Assembly: GCF_947487305.1 (NCBI RefSeq)
Contig: NZ_CANKWH010000001.1
Coordinates: 310,001-374,000 of the forward strand
DNA: 64,000 nucleotides
Origin: an uncultured Paracoccus sp.
GTDB lineage: Bacteria; Pseudomonadota; Alphaproteobacteria; Rhodobacterales; Rhodobacteraceae
Direction of reading: 5' to 3'
Below the pieces are notes generated by a model. The model was not told the origin of the DNA. It made no database searches and worked only from the letters and a program-made list of their open reading frames with translations. This document shows, in pieces, positions 52,522-61,475 of this stretch (position 1 is the stretch's first letter; the number at the start of each line of letters is the position of its first letter). A program made the position numbers and the translations under genes.

Positions 52522-53475
52522 ATGACGCAGGATCACGCCAAGCGCCTCTCGACCGAACGGCGGCGGCCGCTGCCGCCGCTGGACTATCTTCTGGCCTTCG
52601 AGGCGGCGGCGGACCAGATGAGCTTTGCCGGCGCAGCGCGGCAGCTGAACATCAGCGAGACCGCGATCAGCCGCAAGGTGCGGCTGCTGGAACTGCATTT
52701 CGGCCTCGATTTCTTCTCGCGCGGCCACCGCTCGATCGAGCTGACCGCGCAGGGCCGCGAATTTCAGGCCCGCATCCTGCCGGCGCTGGAGCTTCTGCGC
52801 AGCGCCGCCGATGACATGCTGAAGACCAGTCAGAAGCGGCCGGTGGTGCTGGCGGCGACCAATTCGGTCGCCTCGCTGTGGCTGACCCCGCGCCTGCACG
52901 ATTTCCGCCAGACGTCGAAGCCGGTCAGCATCATGCTGGTCGCCTCGGACAATGACGACGAATGCCTGGCCGAGACGGTGGATCTGGCGATCCTCAGGGG
53001 CGATGGCGACTGGAAGGGCTTCGAGGCCGAGCGGCTGTTTGGCGAGACGGTGTTTCCGGTCTGCTCGCCCGACTTCCTTGCCCGTCACCCGGAGGTGGCG
53101 GAGGCGCGGAACCTGCCCGCCGCTCCGCTGATCGAGGTCAGCAGCAGCCATACCGAATGGATGAACTGGCGGATCTTCCTGTCGCATCTGGGTGTGAATG
53201 GCGGGCGGCTGGACCGGGCCACGCTGTTCAACGCCTATCCGCTGTCGATCCAGGCGGCGGTGGATGGGCTGGGCGTGGCCCTGGGTTGGGCACACCTGGT
53301 CGATCCGCTGCTCGACTCGGGGCAACTGGTGCGCCCGCTTGGCGATCGGCAGGTGCGGACCGAGCATGGCTATTACCTCTTGGTGCCCAAGAACCGCCCC
53401 GCCTTTCCCGGTCGCACCGAGGTCGCCGACTGGCTGATGCAGGTCAGCGCCAGCCGCAAGCGCTATGGCCCCTGA
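52522..53475 (+). CDS. LysR-family transcriptional regulator (GcvA-like)
   Basis: A 317-residue regulator with an N-terminal winged helix (about 18-75; AADQMSFAGAARQLNISETAISRKVRLLE) preceded by a polar arm, and a substrate-binding domain (about 105-300; DLAILRGDGDWKGFEAERLFGETVFPVCSPDFL), resembling GcvA-type activators. Divergent from tdm and upstream of the sarcosine-oxidase-like operon, so both are plausible targets. The start follows CAGGG. Confidence 0.88.
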   Translation: MTQDHAKRLSTERRRPLPPLDYLLAFEAAADQMSFAGAARQLNISETAISRKVRLLELHFGLDFFSRGHRSIELTAQGREFQARILPALELLRSAADDMLKTSQKRPVVLAATNSVASLWLTPRLHDFRQTSKPVSIMLVASDNDDECLAETVDLAILRGDGDWKGFEAERLFGETVFPVCSPDFLARHPEVAEARNLPAAPLIEVSSSHTEWMNWRIFLSHLGVNGGRLDRATLFNAYPLSIQAAVDGLGVALGWAHLVDPLLDSGQLVRPLGDRQVRTEHGYYLLVPKNRPAFPGRTEVADWLMQVSASRKRYGP

Positions 53476-53591
53476 GCCGCGACCCTGAACAGTCCCCGCC
53501 ATGTCGGAAGTCGCCTGCAGGATGTCCGAACCGGACCTAGCGCGCGACGCCGCCGCGCCCCAGTCTTGGGGGGCAACGCGCCGAGGGTGAG

Positions 53592-54842
53592 ATGAGATAT
53601 TCGGGCTTCAAGGTCCTCAAGGAGGCACTGACCGGGCACAAGGGCTGGCGACCGGCCTGGCGCGATCCCGAACCGAAAGCCCATTACGACATCGTCATCG
53701 TCGGCGGCGGCGGGCATGGGCTGGCCACGGCCTATTACCTCGCCAAGGTCTTCTCGCAGTCCAGCGTCGCGGTGATCGAGAAGGGCTGGATCGGCGGCGG
53801 CAATGTCGGGCGCAACACCACCATCATCCGCTCGAACTACCTGCTGGACGGCAACGAACCCTTCTACGAATTCTCCATGAAGCTGTGGGAGGGGCTGGAG
53901 CAGGATTTCAACTTCAATGCCATGGTCAGCCAGCGCGGGGTGCTGAACCTCAGCCACACCGACAGCCAGCGCGATGCCTTCCGCCGGCGCGGCAATGCCA
54001 TGCGGCTGAACGGCGTCGATGCCGAGCTTCTGGATACCGAGGGCGTGCGCCGCATCGCCCCCTTCCTGAATTTCGACAGCGCCCGCTTTCCGATCAAGGG
54101 CGGGCTGTTGCAGCCGCGCGGCGGCACGGTGCGCCATGACGCGGTGGCCTGGGGCTATGCCCGTGGTGCCGACAGCCGCGGCGTCGACATCATCCAGAAT
54201 TGCGAAGTTACCGGCTTTCGCATCGAGAACGGCCAGTGCCGGGGGGTCGAGACCACGCGCGGCTTCATCGGTGCCGGCAAGGTGGGCGTGGCGGTGGCGG
54301 GCTCCTCGGGCCAGGTGATGGCCAAGGCCGGGCTGCGCCTGCCCATCGAAAGCCACGTGCTGCAGGCCTTTGTCTCGGAGGGGCTGAAGCCGCTCTTGCC
54401 CGGGGTCATCACCTATGGCGCGGGGCATTTCTATGTCAGCCAGTCCGACAAGGGCGGGCTGGTCTTTGGTGGCGATATCGACGGCTACAACTCCTATGCC
54501 CAACGCGGCAACCTGCCGGTGGTCGAGGATGTCTGCGAGGGCGGGATGAGCCTGATGCCGATGATCGGCCGCGCCCGGCTGTTGCGCATGTGGGGCGGGA
54601 TCATGGACATGTCGATGGACGGCTCGCCCATCATCGACCACACGGATATCGGCGGGCTCTATTTCAACGGCGGCTGGTGCTATGGCGGGTTCAAGGCCAC
54701 GCCGGCCTCGGGCTGGTGCTTCGCCCATCTGCTGGCGACCGACCGCCCCCATGACACCGCCACCGCCTATCGCTTCGACCGCTTCCGCAAGGGGCTGATG
54801 ATCGATGAAAAGGGCGTCGGCGCCCAGCCCAACCTGCACTGA
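53592..54842 (+). CDS. Sarcosine oxidase-like subunit beta (N-methylglutamate dehydrogenase MgdA/SoxB type)
   Basis: A 416-residue FAD/FMN-dependent amine oxidase subunit. FAD motif: VIVGGGGHGLATAYYLA (about 36-52). The His in GGTVRHDAVAWGYARGAD (about residue 182) corresponds to the covalent FMN site of sarcosine oxidase beta. The C-terminal block GWCYGGFKATPASGW is conserved. First gene of a beta-delta-alpha-gamma operon. Together with the DMA demethylase and folate genes, it most likely belongs to N-methylglutamate dehydrogenase (the last step of methylamine oxidation), but true sarcosine oxidase (from betaine degradation) cannot be excluded. Confidence 0.85.
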   Translation: MRYSGFKVLKEALTGHKGWRPAWRDPEPKAHYDIVIVGGGGHGLATAYYLAKVFSQSSVAVIEKGWIGGGNVGRNTTIIRSNYLLDGNEPFYEFSMKLWEGLEQDFNFNAMVSQRGVLNLSHTDSQRDAFRRRGNAMRLNGVDAELLDTEGVRRIAPFLNFDSARFPIKGGLLQPRGGTVRHDAVAWGYARGADSRGVDIIQNCEVTGFRIENGQCRGVETTRGFIGAGKVGVAVAGSSGQVMAKAGLRLPIESHVLQAFVSEGLKPLLPGVITYGAGHFYVSQSDKGGLVFGGDIDGYNSYAQRGNLPVVEDVCEGGMSLMPMIGRARLLRMWGGIMDMSMDGSPIIDHTDIGGLYFNGGWCYGGFKATPASGWCFAHLLATDRPHDTATAYRFDRFRKGLMIDEKGVGAQPNLH

Positions 54843-54853
54843 GGTCAGACCAG

Positions 54854-55141
54854 ATGCTTATCCCCCATCCCCTGCTCGGCCCGCGCGACAGTCAGGAATT
54901 CACCTATCTCGGCGATGCGCGGCTGATCGACCGCCCCGACGGGCTGGCCGAGGGCGCGCTCGATCTGTTCCACGACTACCTCTACCTGCGCGACAACCCC
55001 GCCGGGCTGCATCAGGAGCTGTGGTTCCATGAACAGGGCGACCGCAGCTGGCTGGTGGTGACGCGCGACACCCGCACGCATGAGATCGTCGGGGCGGAAC
55101 TCGCCAGCGACGTGGCGCGGGCACGGGGTCGCAGCAAATGA
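54854..55141 (+). CDS. Sarcosine oxidase-like subunit delta (MgdB/SoxD type), zinc ligands missing
   Basis: A 95-residue small subunit with the family's conserved YLRDNPAGLHQELWFHEQGDRSWLVVTRDTRTHE core. In classical SoxD a zinc is held by an N-terminal CPxCG pair and a later His/Cys (GCR). Here the first is HPLLG and the second is GDR, and the protein contains no cysteine at all. It is therefore a structural subunit without zinc. Eleven bp after the beta subunit and overlapping the alpha subunit by 4 bp. Confidence 0.83.
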   Translation: MLIPHPLLGPRDSQEFTYLGDARLIDRPDGLAEGALDLFHDYLYLRDNPAGLHQELWFHEQGDRSWLVVTRDTRTHEIVGAELASDVARARGRSK

Positions 55142-58092
55142 GCCAGAGCCACCGGATCGAGGGCGGGCTGATCGACCGCACGCGGCGGCTCGACTTCCGC
55201 TTTGACGGCAAGAGCTACCAGGGCCATCCGGGCGATACGCTGGCCTCGGCGCTGATGGCCAATGGCGTGCGGCTGATGGGACGCTCGTTCAAGTATCACC
55301 GCCCGCGCGGCCCGCTGACCGCCGGCTCCGAGGAACCGAATGCGCTGGTCGAGTTGCGCAGCGGCGCACGGCAGGAACCGAACACCCGCGCCACCGTGGC
55401 CGAACTGTATGACGGGCTGGATGCGCGCAGCCAGAACCGGATCGGCGCGCTGTCCTTTGACCTGCTGGCGGTCAACGACCTGATGTCGCCCTTCCTTGCG
55501 GCGGGCTTCTATTACAAGACCTTCATGTGGCCCAAGGCCTTCTGGGAAAAGCTCTACGAGCCGATGATCCGACGCGCGGCAGGGCTGGGCAGCCTCAGCC
55601 GGGAAACCGATCCCGACCTCTACGACAAGGGTTTCCTGCATTGCGACCTGCTGGTCATCGGCGGCGGGCCTGCGGGTCTGGCGGCGGCGCTGACGGCGGG
55701 CCGGGCCGGGGCAGACGTGATCCTGGCCGACGAGGATTTCCTGATCGGCGGGCGGTTGAATGCCGAGACGCTGACCCTCGGTGATACCAGCGGCGCGGTG
55801 TGGGCCAAGGCCAGCGCCGCCGAACTGGCCAGCCTGCCGAATGTCCGGCTGATGCCGCGCACCACCGTCATCGGCGCCTTTGACCACGGCATCCATGGCG
55901 CGCTGGAACGCAATGCCGATCACCTGCCCTCCCCCGCCGCCGGCAAGCCCCGCCAGACGCTGTGGCGCATCTATGCGAAACGCAGCCTGCTGTGCGCCGG
56001 CGCGACCGAGCGGCCGATCGCCTTCCGGAACAATGACCGGCCCGGCATCCTGCTGGGCGCAGCACTGCGCAGCTATGCCAACCGGTGGGCCGCCGTCCCG
56101 GCGCAGGAGGTGGCGATCTTCACCAACAACGACGACGGCCACCGCACCGCCGCCGATCTGCTGGCCAAAGGGGTGCGGGTCGCGGCGGTGATCGACAGCC
56201 GGAGTGATGCGCCGAAAACCGGTGGTTACGAGGTGCTGGCCGGGGCGGTAGTCACCGATGCGGCGGGTCGTCTGGGGCTCAAATCCGTCACCGTGAAGCT
56301 TGCGAACGGCGAGACCAAGACCATCCCCTGCCAGCTTCTGGCTGTCTCGGGCGGCTGGAACCCCAATGTGCATCTGACCTGCCATCAGCGCGGGCGGCCG
56401 GTCTGGGATGCGGCGCTGTCAAGCTTCGTGCCCGGCGGCGTGCTGTCCCCCGGCCTCTCGGTGGCGGGCGCGGCGCAGGGTCATATGTCCACCGCAGCCT
56501 GCCTGCGCTCCGGCGCCGAGGCGGCAGTTGCCGCCCTGTCGGATCTCGGCATCACCGCCCATTCCGCCGATCTGCCCGAGGCCGAGGATGCACCCTACCG
56601 GATCACGCCGCTTTACCACGTGCCGGGCAAGGGCCGCGCATGGCTGGATCAGCAGAACGACGTGACGGTGAAGGATGTGAAGCTGGCGCATCAGGAAGGC
56701 TATGTCTCGGTCGAGCATCTGAAGCGTTACACCACGCTTGGCATGGCCACCGATCAGGGCAAGACCGCCAACCTTGGCGGGCTGGCGGTGATGGCCGAGA
56801 TGACCGGGAAATCCATTCCCGAGACCGGCACCACCATCTTCCGCCCGCCCTATACGCCGGTGCCGATTGCCGCGTTTGCCGGGCGTTCCTCCGGCAAGGA
56901 TTTCCGCCCCACGCGCCTGACCCCCAGCCATCACTGGGCGGCCCGACAGGGCGCGGTCTTTGTCGAGGTGGGCATGTGGATGCGGGCACAATGGTTCCCG
57001 CGTCCGGGCGAGACCCAGTGGCGGCAATCGGTCGACCGCGAGGTTCTGGCGACCCGCAACTCGGTCGGCATCTGCGACGTGACCACGCTTGGCAAGATCG
57101 ACGTTCAGGGCAGCGAGGCGGCGGAGTTCCTCAACCGCATCTATGCCAATGCCTTCGCCAAGCTGCCGGTGGGCAAGGTCCGTTACGGGCTGATGCTGCG
57201 CGAAGACGGGATGGTGATGGATGACGGCACCACCGCGCGGCTGGCCGAGGATCATTTCGTCATGACCACCACCACCGCCAACGCGGTCGGCGTCTATCGG
57301 CACATGGAATTCTGCCGCCAATGCCTCTGGCCGGATCTTGACGTCCAGATCATCTCGACCACCGAGGCATGGGCGCAATATTCCGTGGCCGGGCCGAATG
57401 CCCGCAGGCTGCTGCAGAAGATCGTCGATCCGGCGCACGACCTGTCGAACGAGGCTTTCCCCTATATGGGCTGCGCCGAAATCACCGTCTGCGGCGGGCT
57501 GCGGGCGCGGCTGTTTCGTATCTCGTTCTCGGGTGAACTGGCCTATGAGATCGCGGTGCCGACGCGCTATGGCGATGCGCTGATGCAGCGGCTTGTCGAG
57601 GCGGGGGCGGAATTCGACGCCGTGGTCTATGGCACCGAGGCGCTCGGCGTCATGCGCATCGAAAAGGGCCATGCAGCCGGGAACGAGCTGAACGGCACCA
57701 CCACGGCGCTGAACCTCGGCATGGGCGGGATGGTGTCGAAGAAGAAGGACAGCATCGGTTCGACCCTTTCGGAACGCGAGGGGCTGAAGCGCGCCGACGC
57801 GCTGGTGCTGGTCGGCTTCAGGCCGGTGAACCCTGCCGAAAGCTTCACCGCCGGTTCGCATTTCATCGCCCGCGAGGCCGAGGCCAATGCGGCGAACGAC
57901 CAGGGCTACATGACCTCGGTCTGCTTCTCGCCGAGCCTCGGCCACATCATCGGGCTTGGCTTCCTGAAGAACGGCGCAGCCCGCAAGGGCGAGGTGCTGC
58001 GCGCGGTGAACCCTGTTCAGGATGTCGAGACGCTGGTCGAGGTGGTCAGCCCGCATTTCATCGATCCCGAGGGAGAGCGCGTCCGTGCATGA
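55138..58092 (+). CDS. Sarcosine oxidase-like subunit alpha (MgdC/SoxA type)
   Basis: The 984-residue large subunit. Domains in order: a ferredoxin-like N-terminal domain lacking the 2Fe-2S cysteines (about 10-100), a pyridine-nucleotide disulfide oxidoreductase domain with VIGGGPAGLAAALTAGRAGAD (about 170-190), a connecting CoxB-like part, and a GcvT-like C-terminal half (about 590-980) that in the family accepts the methyl group onto THF (SFSGELAYEIAVPTRYG, EKGHAAGNELNGTTT). The start overlaps the delta subunit (ATGA). Confidence 0.88.
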   Translation: MSQSHRIEGGLIDRTRRLDFRFDGKSYQGHPGDTLASALMANGVRLMGRSFKYHRPRGPLTAGSEEPNALVELRSGARQEPNTRATVAELYDGLDARSQNRIGALSFDLLAVNDLMSPFLAAGFYYKTFMWPKAFWEKLYEPMIRRAAGLGSLSRETDPDLYDKGFLHCDLLVIGGGPAGLAAALTAGRAGADVILADEDFLIGGRLNAETLTLGDTSGAVWAKASAAELASLPNVRLMPRTTVIGAFDHGIHGALERNADHLPSPAAGKPRQTLWRIYAKRSLLCAGATERPIAFRNNDRPGILLGAALRSYANRWAAVPAQEVAIFTNNDDGHRTAADLLAKGVRVAAVIDSRSDAPKTGGYEVLAGAVVTDAAGRLGLKSVTVKLANGETKTIPCQLLAVSGGWNPNVHLTCHQRGRPVWDAALSSFVPGGVLSPGLSVAGAAQGHMSTAACLRSGAEAAVAALSDLGITAHSADLPEAEDAPYRITPLYHVPGKGRAWLDQQNDVTVKDVKLAHQEGYVSVEHLKRYTTLGMATDQGKTANLGGLAVMAEMTGKSIPETGTTIFRPPYTPVPIAAFAGRSSGKDFRPTRLTPSHHWAARQGAVFVEVGMWMRAQWFPRPGETQWRQSVDREVLATRNSVGICDVTTLGKIDVQGSEAAEFLNRIYANAFAKLPVGKVRYGLMLREDGMVMDDGTTARLAEDHFVMTTTTANAVGVYRHMEFCRQCLWPDLDVQIISTTEAWAQYSVAGPNARRLLQKIVDPAHDLSNEAFPYMGCAEITVCGGLRARLFRISFSGELAYEIAVPTRYGDALMQRLVEAGAEFDAVVYGTEALGVMRIEKGHAAGNELNGTTTALNLGMGGMVSKKKDSIGSTLSEREGLKRADALVLVGFRPVNPAESFTAGSHFIAREAEANAANDQGYMTSVCFSPSLGHIIGLGFLKNGAARKGEVLRAVNPVQDVETLVEVVSPHFIDPEGERVRA

Positions 58093-58651
58093 TCTGGCCC
58101 CCCTGACCCCGCTTGGCGCCGCTTCGCCCCGAACCGACCGGATCGGCGCGCTGGTCATCCGTGAAGTCACCGAGCGGGCGCTGGCCTCGGTCACTTGCCG
58201 GCGCGGGCAGGACGCGGGTTTCGCGCACGCTGCCACACGCCTGTTCGGTATCACCCCGCCAGCCCCCGGACGTTGGGCCGAAAGCGGCGACTGGTCGCTG
58301 ATCTGGACCGGCCCCGACCAATGGTTCGCGGAAGCGCCCTTCGAGAGCCACGAGGAGATCGCGCGGATCGTCAAGGACGGGTTTGGCCCCAGCGCTTCGA
58401 TCACCGAGCAGACCGATGGCTGGGTGCGCTTCGACATCGAAGGGCCGACGGTCATCGAGCTGATGGAACGGCTCTGCCCGCTGCCGACTCGCCGGATGGA
58501 AACCGGGGCGGCAACGCGCAGCATCATCGAGCATATGGGCTGTCTGGTGATCTGCCGCAGCGCCGGCGTGCGCTTCAGCCTGATCGCGCCACGCTCCTTC
58601 GCCGGCTCGCTGCATCACGCCCTCGTGGCGGCCGCCCACAGCATCGCCTGA
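58085..58651 (+). CDS. Sarcosine oxidase-like subunit gamma (MgdD/SoxG type)
   Basis: A 188-residue subunit. I choose the GTG at 58085, which overlaps the alpha stop codon and begins VHDLAPLTPLG; the ATG at 58089 is out of frame. The sequence shows the SoxG pattern: TERALASVTCRRG, WSLIWTGPDQWF and RFDIEGPTVIELMERLCPL, and a truncated GcvT-like fold. It ends the operon 5 bp before the convergent stop of the GlxA-type gene. Confidence 0.83.
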   Translation: MHDLAPLTPLGAASPRTDRIGALVIREVTERALASVTCRRGQDAGFAHAATRLFGITPPAPGRWAESGDWSLIWTGPDQWFAEAPFESHEEIARIVKDGFGPSASITEQTDGWVRFDIEGPTVIELMERLCPLPTRRMETGAATRSIIEHMGCLVICRSAGVRFSLIAPRSFAGSLHHALVAAAHSIA

Positions 58652-58656
58652 GCGGA

Positions 58657-59670
58657 TCAGGCCGAGGGCAGCGGTCGGTTGTCCTCATAGCGGAAGCGGT
58701 TGATGGTGCTGCGGTCCTCGGCCGGACTGGTGCCGAATTCCTGCCGGTAATGCCGCGTCAGCGGCGGCAGGGTCTCGTAACCCACCGCCACGGCGATGCG
58801 CGGCAGCGGCTCGCGCGAGAACAGCACCAATTGCCGCGCGGCCTTCATCCGCAAGGTGCGGTAATAGCGCGCCGGGCTTTGGCCGGTGGCCTTCTTGAAC
58901 TGGCGCTCCAACTGCCGCGACGAGACACCGACCTGCTGCGCCACCTCTTCCACCGCGATCGGTTCCGACAGGCGGCTGGCGAGCAGATCGACGGCCTTGG
59001 CGACCGAGGCAGGCAGCAGGTCCACCGTGCTTTCGCGGCGGAAGGTCGGGGTCTTCTGGCGGATGCCGCGACCGCGCACCACCGGATGCTGGAACCAGCA
59101 GGCGACCTCGGTGGCGATGTCGGCGCCAAGCCGGTCCTCGATGAAGCTCAGCATCAGATCGAAGGAGGCGGCGGCGCCCGAAACGGTATAGCGTGGATGG
59201 TCGAAGACGATCACGTCGTCGCTCATCGGCAGGTCGGGAAATTCCTGCGCGAAGGCCGCCTCGTAGCACCAATGGACCGAGACCGCGTGACCGTCGAGAA
59301 GGCCCGAGCGCGCCAGCGGAAACACCCCGCCACTGACGCCCCCCACCGCCGTTCCATGCCGCGCCAGACGTCGCAACTGGCCCTCGGCGGCTTTACGGTC
59401 AGTGAAATTGGCGGTCGGGCTGCTCAGGAGAAACAGGTAATCGATCCCGGCGGCCTCGGACAGCGTCAGGTCCGGCTCGAACACCACCTCGGCGCTGGAG
59501 GCGACGCGATCCGGCGTTTCCGCCAGAATTCGCCAACCGAATGCGGTGCTTCCGGCGATCTCGTTTGCTGCGCGCAGCGGCTCGATCATCGAGGTGAGGC
59601 AGGACATCGGGAAGCCCGGAAAGATCAGGAATCCGATGGTTGTCACACGTTGCTGAGGCAGAGGTTGCAT
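58657..59670 (-). CDS. GlxA-family (AraC/DJ-1 type) transcriptional regulator
   Basis: A 337-residue regulator: a DJ-1/PfpI-like glutaminase-type sensing domain (about 8-195; IGFLIFPGFPMSCL, CYEAAF) and two C-terminal AraC helix-turn-helix motifs (about 225-325; VEEVAQQVGVSSRQLERQFKKATGQSP). The DJ-1-like domain keeps no catalytic Cys in the usual position (the motif reads SGGVFPLA). The ATG at 59670 is chosen because upstream codons cross into the XRE gene's promoter. GATase1-like AraC regulators such as SouR and GbdR control sarcosine and betaine catabolism, consistent with the operon to the left. Confidence 0.88.
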   Translation of the reverse strand: MQPLPQQRVTTIGFLIFPGFPMSCLTSMIEPLRAANEIAGSTAFGWRILAETPDRVASSAEVVFEPDLTLSEAAGIDYLFLLSSPTANFTDRKAAEGQLRRLARHGTAVGGVSGGVFPLARSGLLDGHAVSVHWCYEAAFAQEFPDLPMSDDVIVFDHPRYTVSGAAASFDLMLSFIEDRLGADIATEVACWFQHPVVRGRGIRQKTPTFRRESTVDLLPASVAKAVDLLASRLSEPIAVEEVAQQVGVSSRQLERQFKKATGQSPARYYRTLRMKAARQLVLFSREPLPRIAVAVGYETLPPLTRHYRQEFGTSPAEDRSTINRFRYEDNRPLPSA

Positions 59671-59791
59671 ATTACCATCAGGAAACTTATCGGGCAGCCC
59701 TGCCCTGACTAAACCCGAATCCCGCTTCGGTGTGCAAGTCAATTGGTGATGTTTGACCACGGCCCGATGGGTCAGAAGAACCGGAGTTTCC

Positions 59792-60421
59792 ATGACCGAA
59801 CCCGTATTGGCGCAGGACCCGCACAAGGTCAGGGAAGAGCGCGAGAACATCCTCGAGGTCGCCATCGGGCGCGAGGTCCGGGCTTTTCGCCATCAAAGCG
59901 GCATGACCATCGCCGAATTGTCGAACCGCACCGGGTTGTCGATCGGGATGCTGTCGAAGATCGAGAACGGCAATACCTCGCCCTCGCTGTCGACGCTGCA
60001 ATCGCTGGCCCATGCGATGAGCGTGCCGCTGACCTCGTTCTTCCGCCGTTTCGAGGATGTGCATCACGCGGTGCATACCAAGGCCGGCACCGGGGTCGAG
60101 ACCGAGCGGCGCGGGACGCGGGCCGGGCATCAATACAACCTGCTGGGCCATCTGGGGAACAACTCGACCGGGGTGACGGTCGAGCCCTACCTGATCACGC
60201 TGACCACGGAGTCGGATGTCTTTCCCACCTTCCAGCACGAAGGGATCGAACTTCTCTACATGCTGGAAGGTGAAGTGGACTACCGGCATGGCAAGAATGT
60301 CTATCCGCTGAAGCCCGGCGACACGCTGTTCTTCGACGCCGATGCGCCACATGGACCCGAGGTTCTGGTCAAGCTGCCGGCGCGCTATCTGTCGATCATC
60401 TCCTATGTGCAGGGCAAATAG
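59792..60421 (+). CDS. XRE-family regulator with cupin domain
   Basis: A 209-residue regulator: a helix-turn-helix (about 28-80; VRAFRHQSGMTIAELSNRTGLSIGMLSKIENG) and a C-terminal cupin-2 domain (about 130-200; HEGIELLYMLEGEVDYRHGKNVYPLKPGDTLFFDADAPHGPEVL) that keeps the metal-binding His/Glu/His pattern. Divergent from the GlxA-type gene (121 bp apart) and convergent with dmmC, whose stop lies 3 bp on. It may regulate dmm or the mgd-type operon. Similar XRE-cupin proteins respond to small amines or amino acids. Confidence 0.88.
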   Translation: MTEPVLAQDPHKVREERENILEVAIGREVRAFRHQSGMTIAELSNRTGLSIGMLSKIENGNTSPSLSTLQSLAHAMSVPLTSFFRRFEDVHHAVHTKAGTGVETERRGTRAGHQYNLLGHLGNNSTGVTVEPYLITLTTESDVFPTFQHEGIELLYMLEGEVDYRHGKNVYPLKPGDTLFFDADAPHGPEVLVKLPARYLSIISYVQGK

Positions 60422-60424
60422 CCC

Positions 60425-61465
60425 TCAGTCCGGAAAGATCCCCGGCGAGGTCGGCGCGCCGTCGTCATAGGCCGAGAGGAAGTCGACGATCATCGGGCGA
60501 TTGCGGATGAAGCCCTTGTAGGTCGCCAGTTCCACGGGCAGGTCGCGCAGCACGCGGTGCAGACGACGGCCCCATTTCGGCACGCTGACCACATCCTCCA
60601 GCCGGATCAGGTAGCAGCGGATCGGAAAGACCAGCGCGTTCGAGCGCGGCAGGCGGAAGAAGCTTTGCAGCTCGACCCGCAGGTATTGCTTCTGGCCGAC
60701 GTTTTCGGGGGTCAGTTCGGTCTTCTGCACGCCCCATTTGTGGTAATTCTCGGGACTGGTATCCAGCAGCGGGTTGACGGTCATGGTCCAGTTCAGCCGC
60801 CGATAGGGCGCGCCTTGTTGCAGGTTCAAGAGGAATTTCAGCGCCCGCTGGAACACCCCCATCTCATGCGCCAGCGGCACCGGCGCGTGCCATTCGTAGA
60901 AGTTCATCCCGATGTCGAAATCCAGCGACCAGTCGGCCTGCGTCGTCACCATGCCGGCATCCATCCACAGGTTTTCCTCGCGCTGGTCCAAGAGGGCGAA
61001 ATCGCCCTGTGCCTGCCGGGTGATGTATTCCATCGGCCCGCAGGGCAGCGTGCTGTCGTCAAGGAAGGTAAAGCGCTGCTCGATCCCCAGCGGCTTGTTG
61101 ATCCAGTGCCAGTGGTCGCCGTCGCGGTGCAGTTCGAAGAGGTCCGGATAGTCGCGCGCCTTGGCCTCCATGATCAGCTCGACCAGGTCCCAGCCCGCCA
61201 GCGTCATATGCGGCAGCGACTGGCAGCGCAGCGGGTCATTGGCCAGCACCCGCGCGCGGTCTTTCATTTCCGAGATGTAATGCTCGTCCACGTCGAAGGT
61301 CTTCTCGAAGACCGATCCCGGGCGCAGCGACAGATGCGGCTCGAGGTTGACGGAATACATGTAGCTGTCTTCGTGGAAGGGAAAGGGAAAGCGCTGGATC
61401 GCCCAGGGCGAATTCCGGAAGGTATAGTCGTCGTGGAAGGTCTCGTCCTTGAACTGGATGGTCAT
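60425..61465 (-). CDS. dmmC: Dimethylamine monooxygenase / heme-dependent oxidative N-demethylase alpha-like subunit
   Basis: A 346-residue protein of the DUF3445 (HODM alpha) family, a PAS-fold heme enzyme that oxidatively demethylates secondary amines. Signature: RVELQSFFRLPRSNALVFPIRCYL (about residues 275-298); SLPHMTLAGWDLVELIMEAK lies earlier in the chain. Calculated size is about 40 kDa, agreeing with the large subunit reported for DMA monooxygenase. It is the last gene of dmmDABC here (order read leftward from the right edge). Subunit letters follow gene order and may differ between publications. Confidence 0.9.
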   Translation of the reverse strand: MTIQFKDETFHDDYTFRNSPWAIQRFPFPFHEDSYMYSVNLEPHLSLRPGSVFEKTFDVDEHYISEMKDRARVLANDPLRCQSLPHMTLAGWDLVELIMEAKARDYPDLFELHRDGDHWHWINKPLGIEQRFTFLDDSTLPCGPMEYITRQAQGDFALLDQREENLWMDAGMVTTQADWSLDFDIGMNFYEWHAPVPLAHEMGVFQRALKFLLNLQQGAPYRRLNWTMTVNPLLDTSPENYHKWGVQKTELTPENVGQKQYLRVELQSFFRLPRSNALVFPIRCYLIRLEDVVSVPKWGRRLHRVLRDLPVELATYKGFIRNRPMIVDFLSAYDDGAPTSPGIFPD

Positions 61466-61475
61466 CGCGCCTCTC

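Noticed and set aside
53592..58651. Plain sarcosine oxidase from choline/betaine degradation
   Set aside because: Not excluded, but the absent zinc cysteines in the delta subunit and the dmm/tdm/tmm context fit N-methylglutamate dehydrogenase better.
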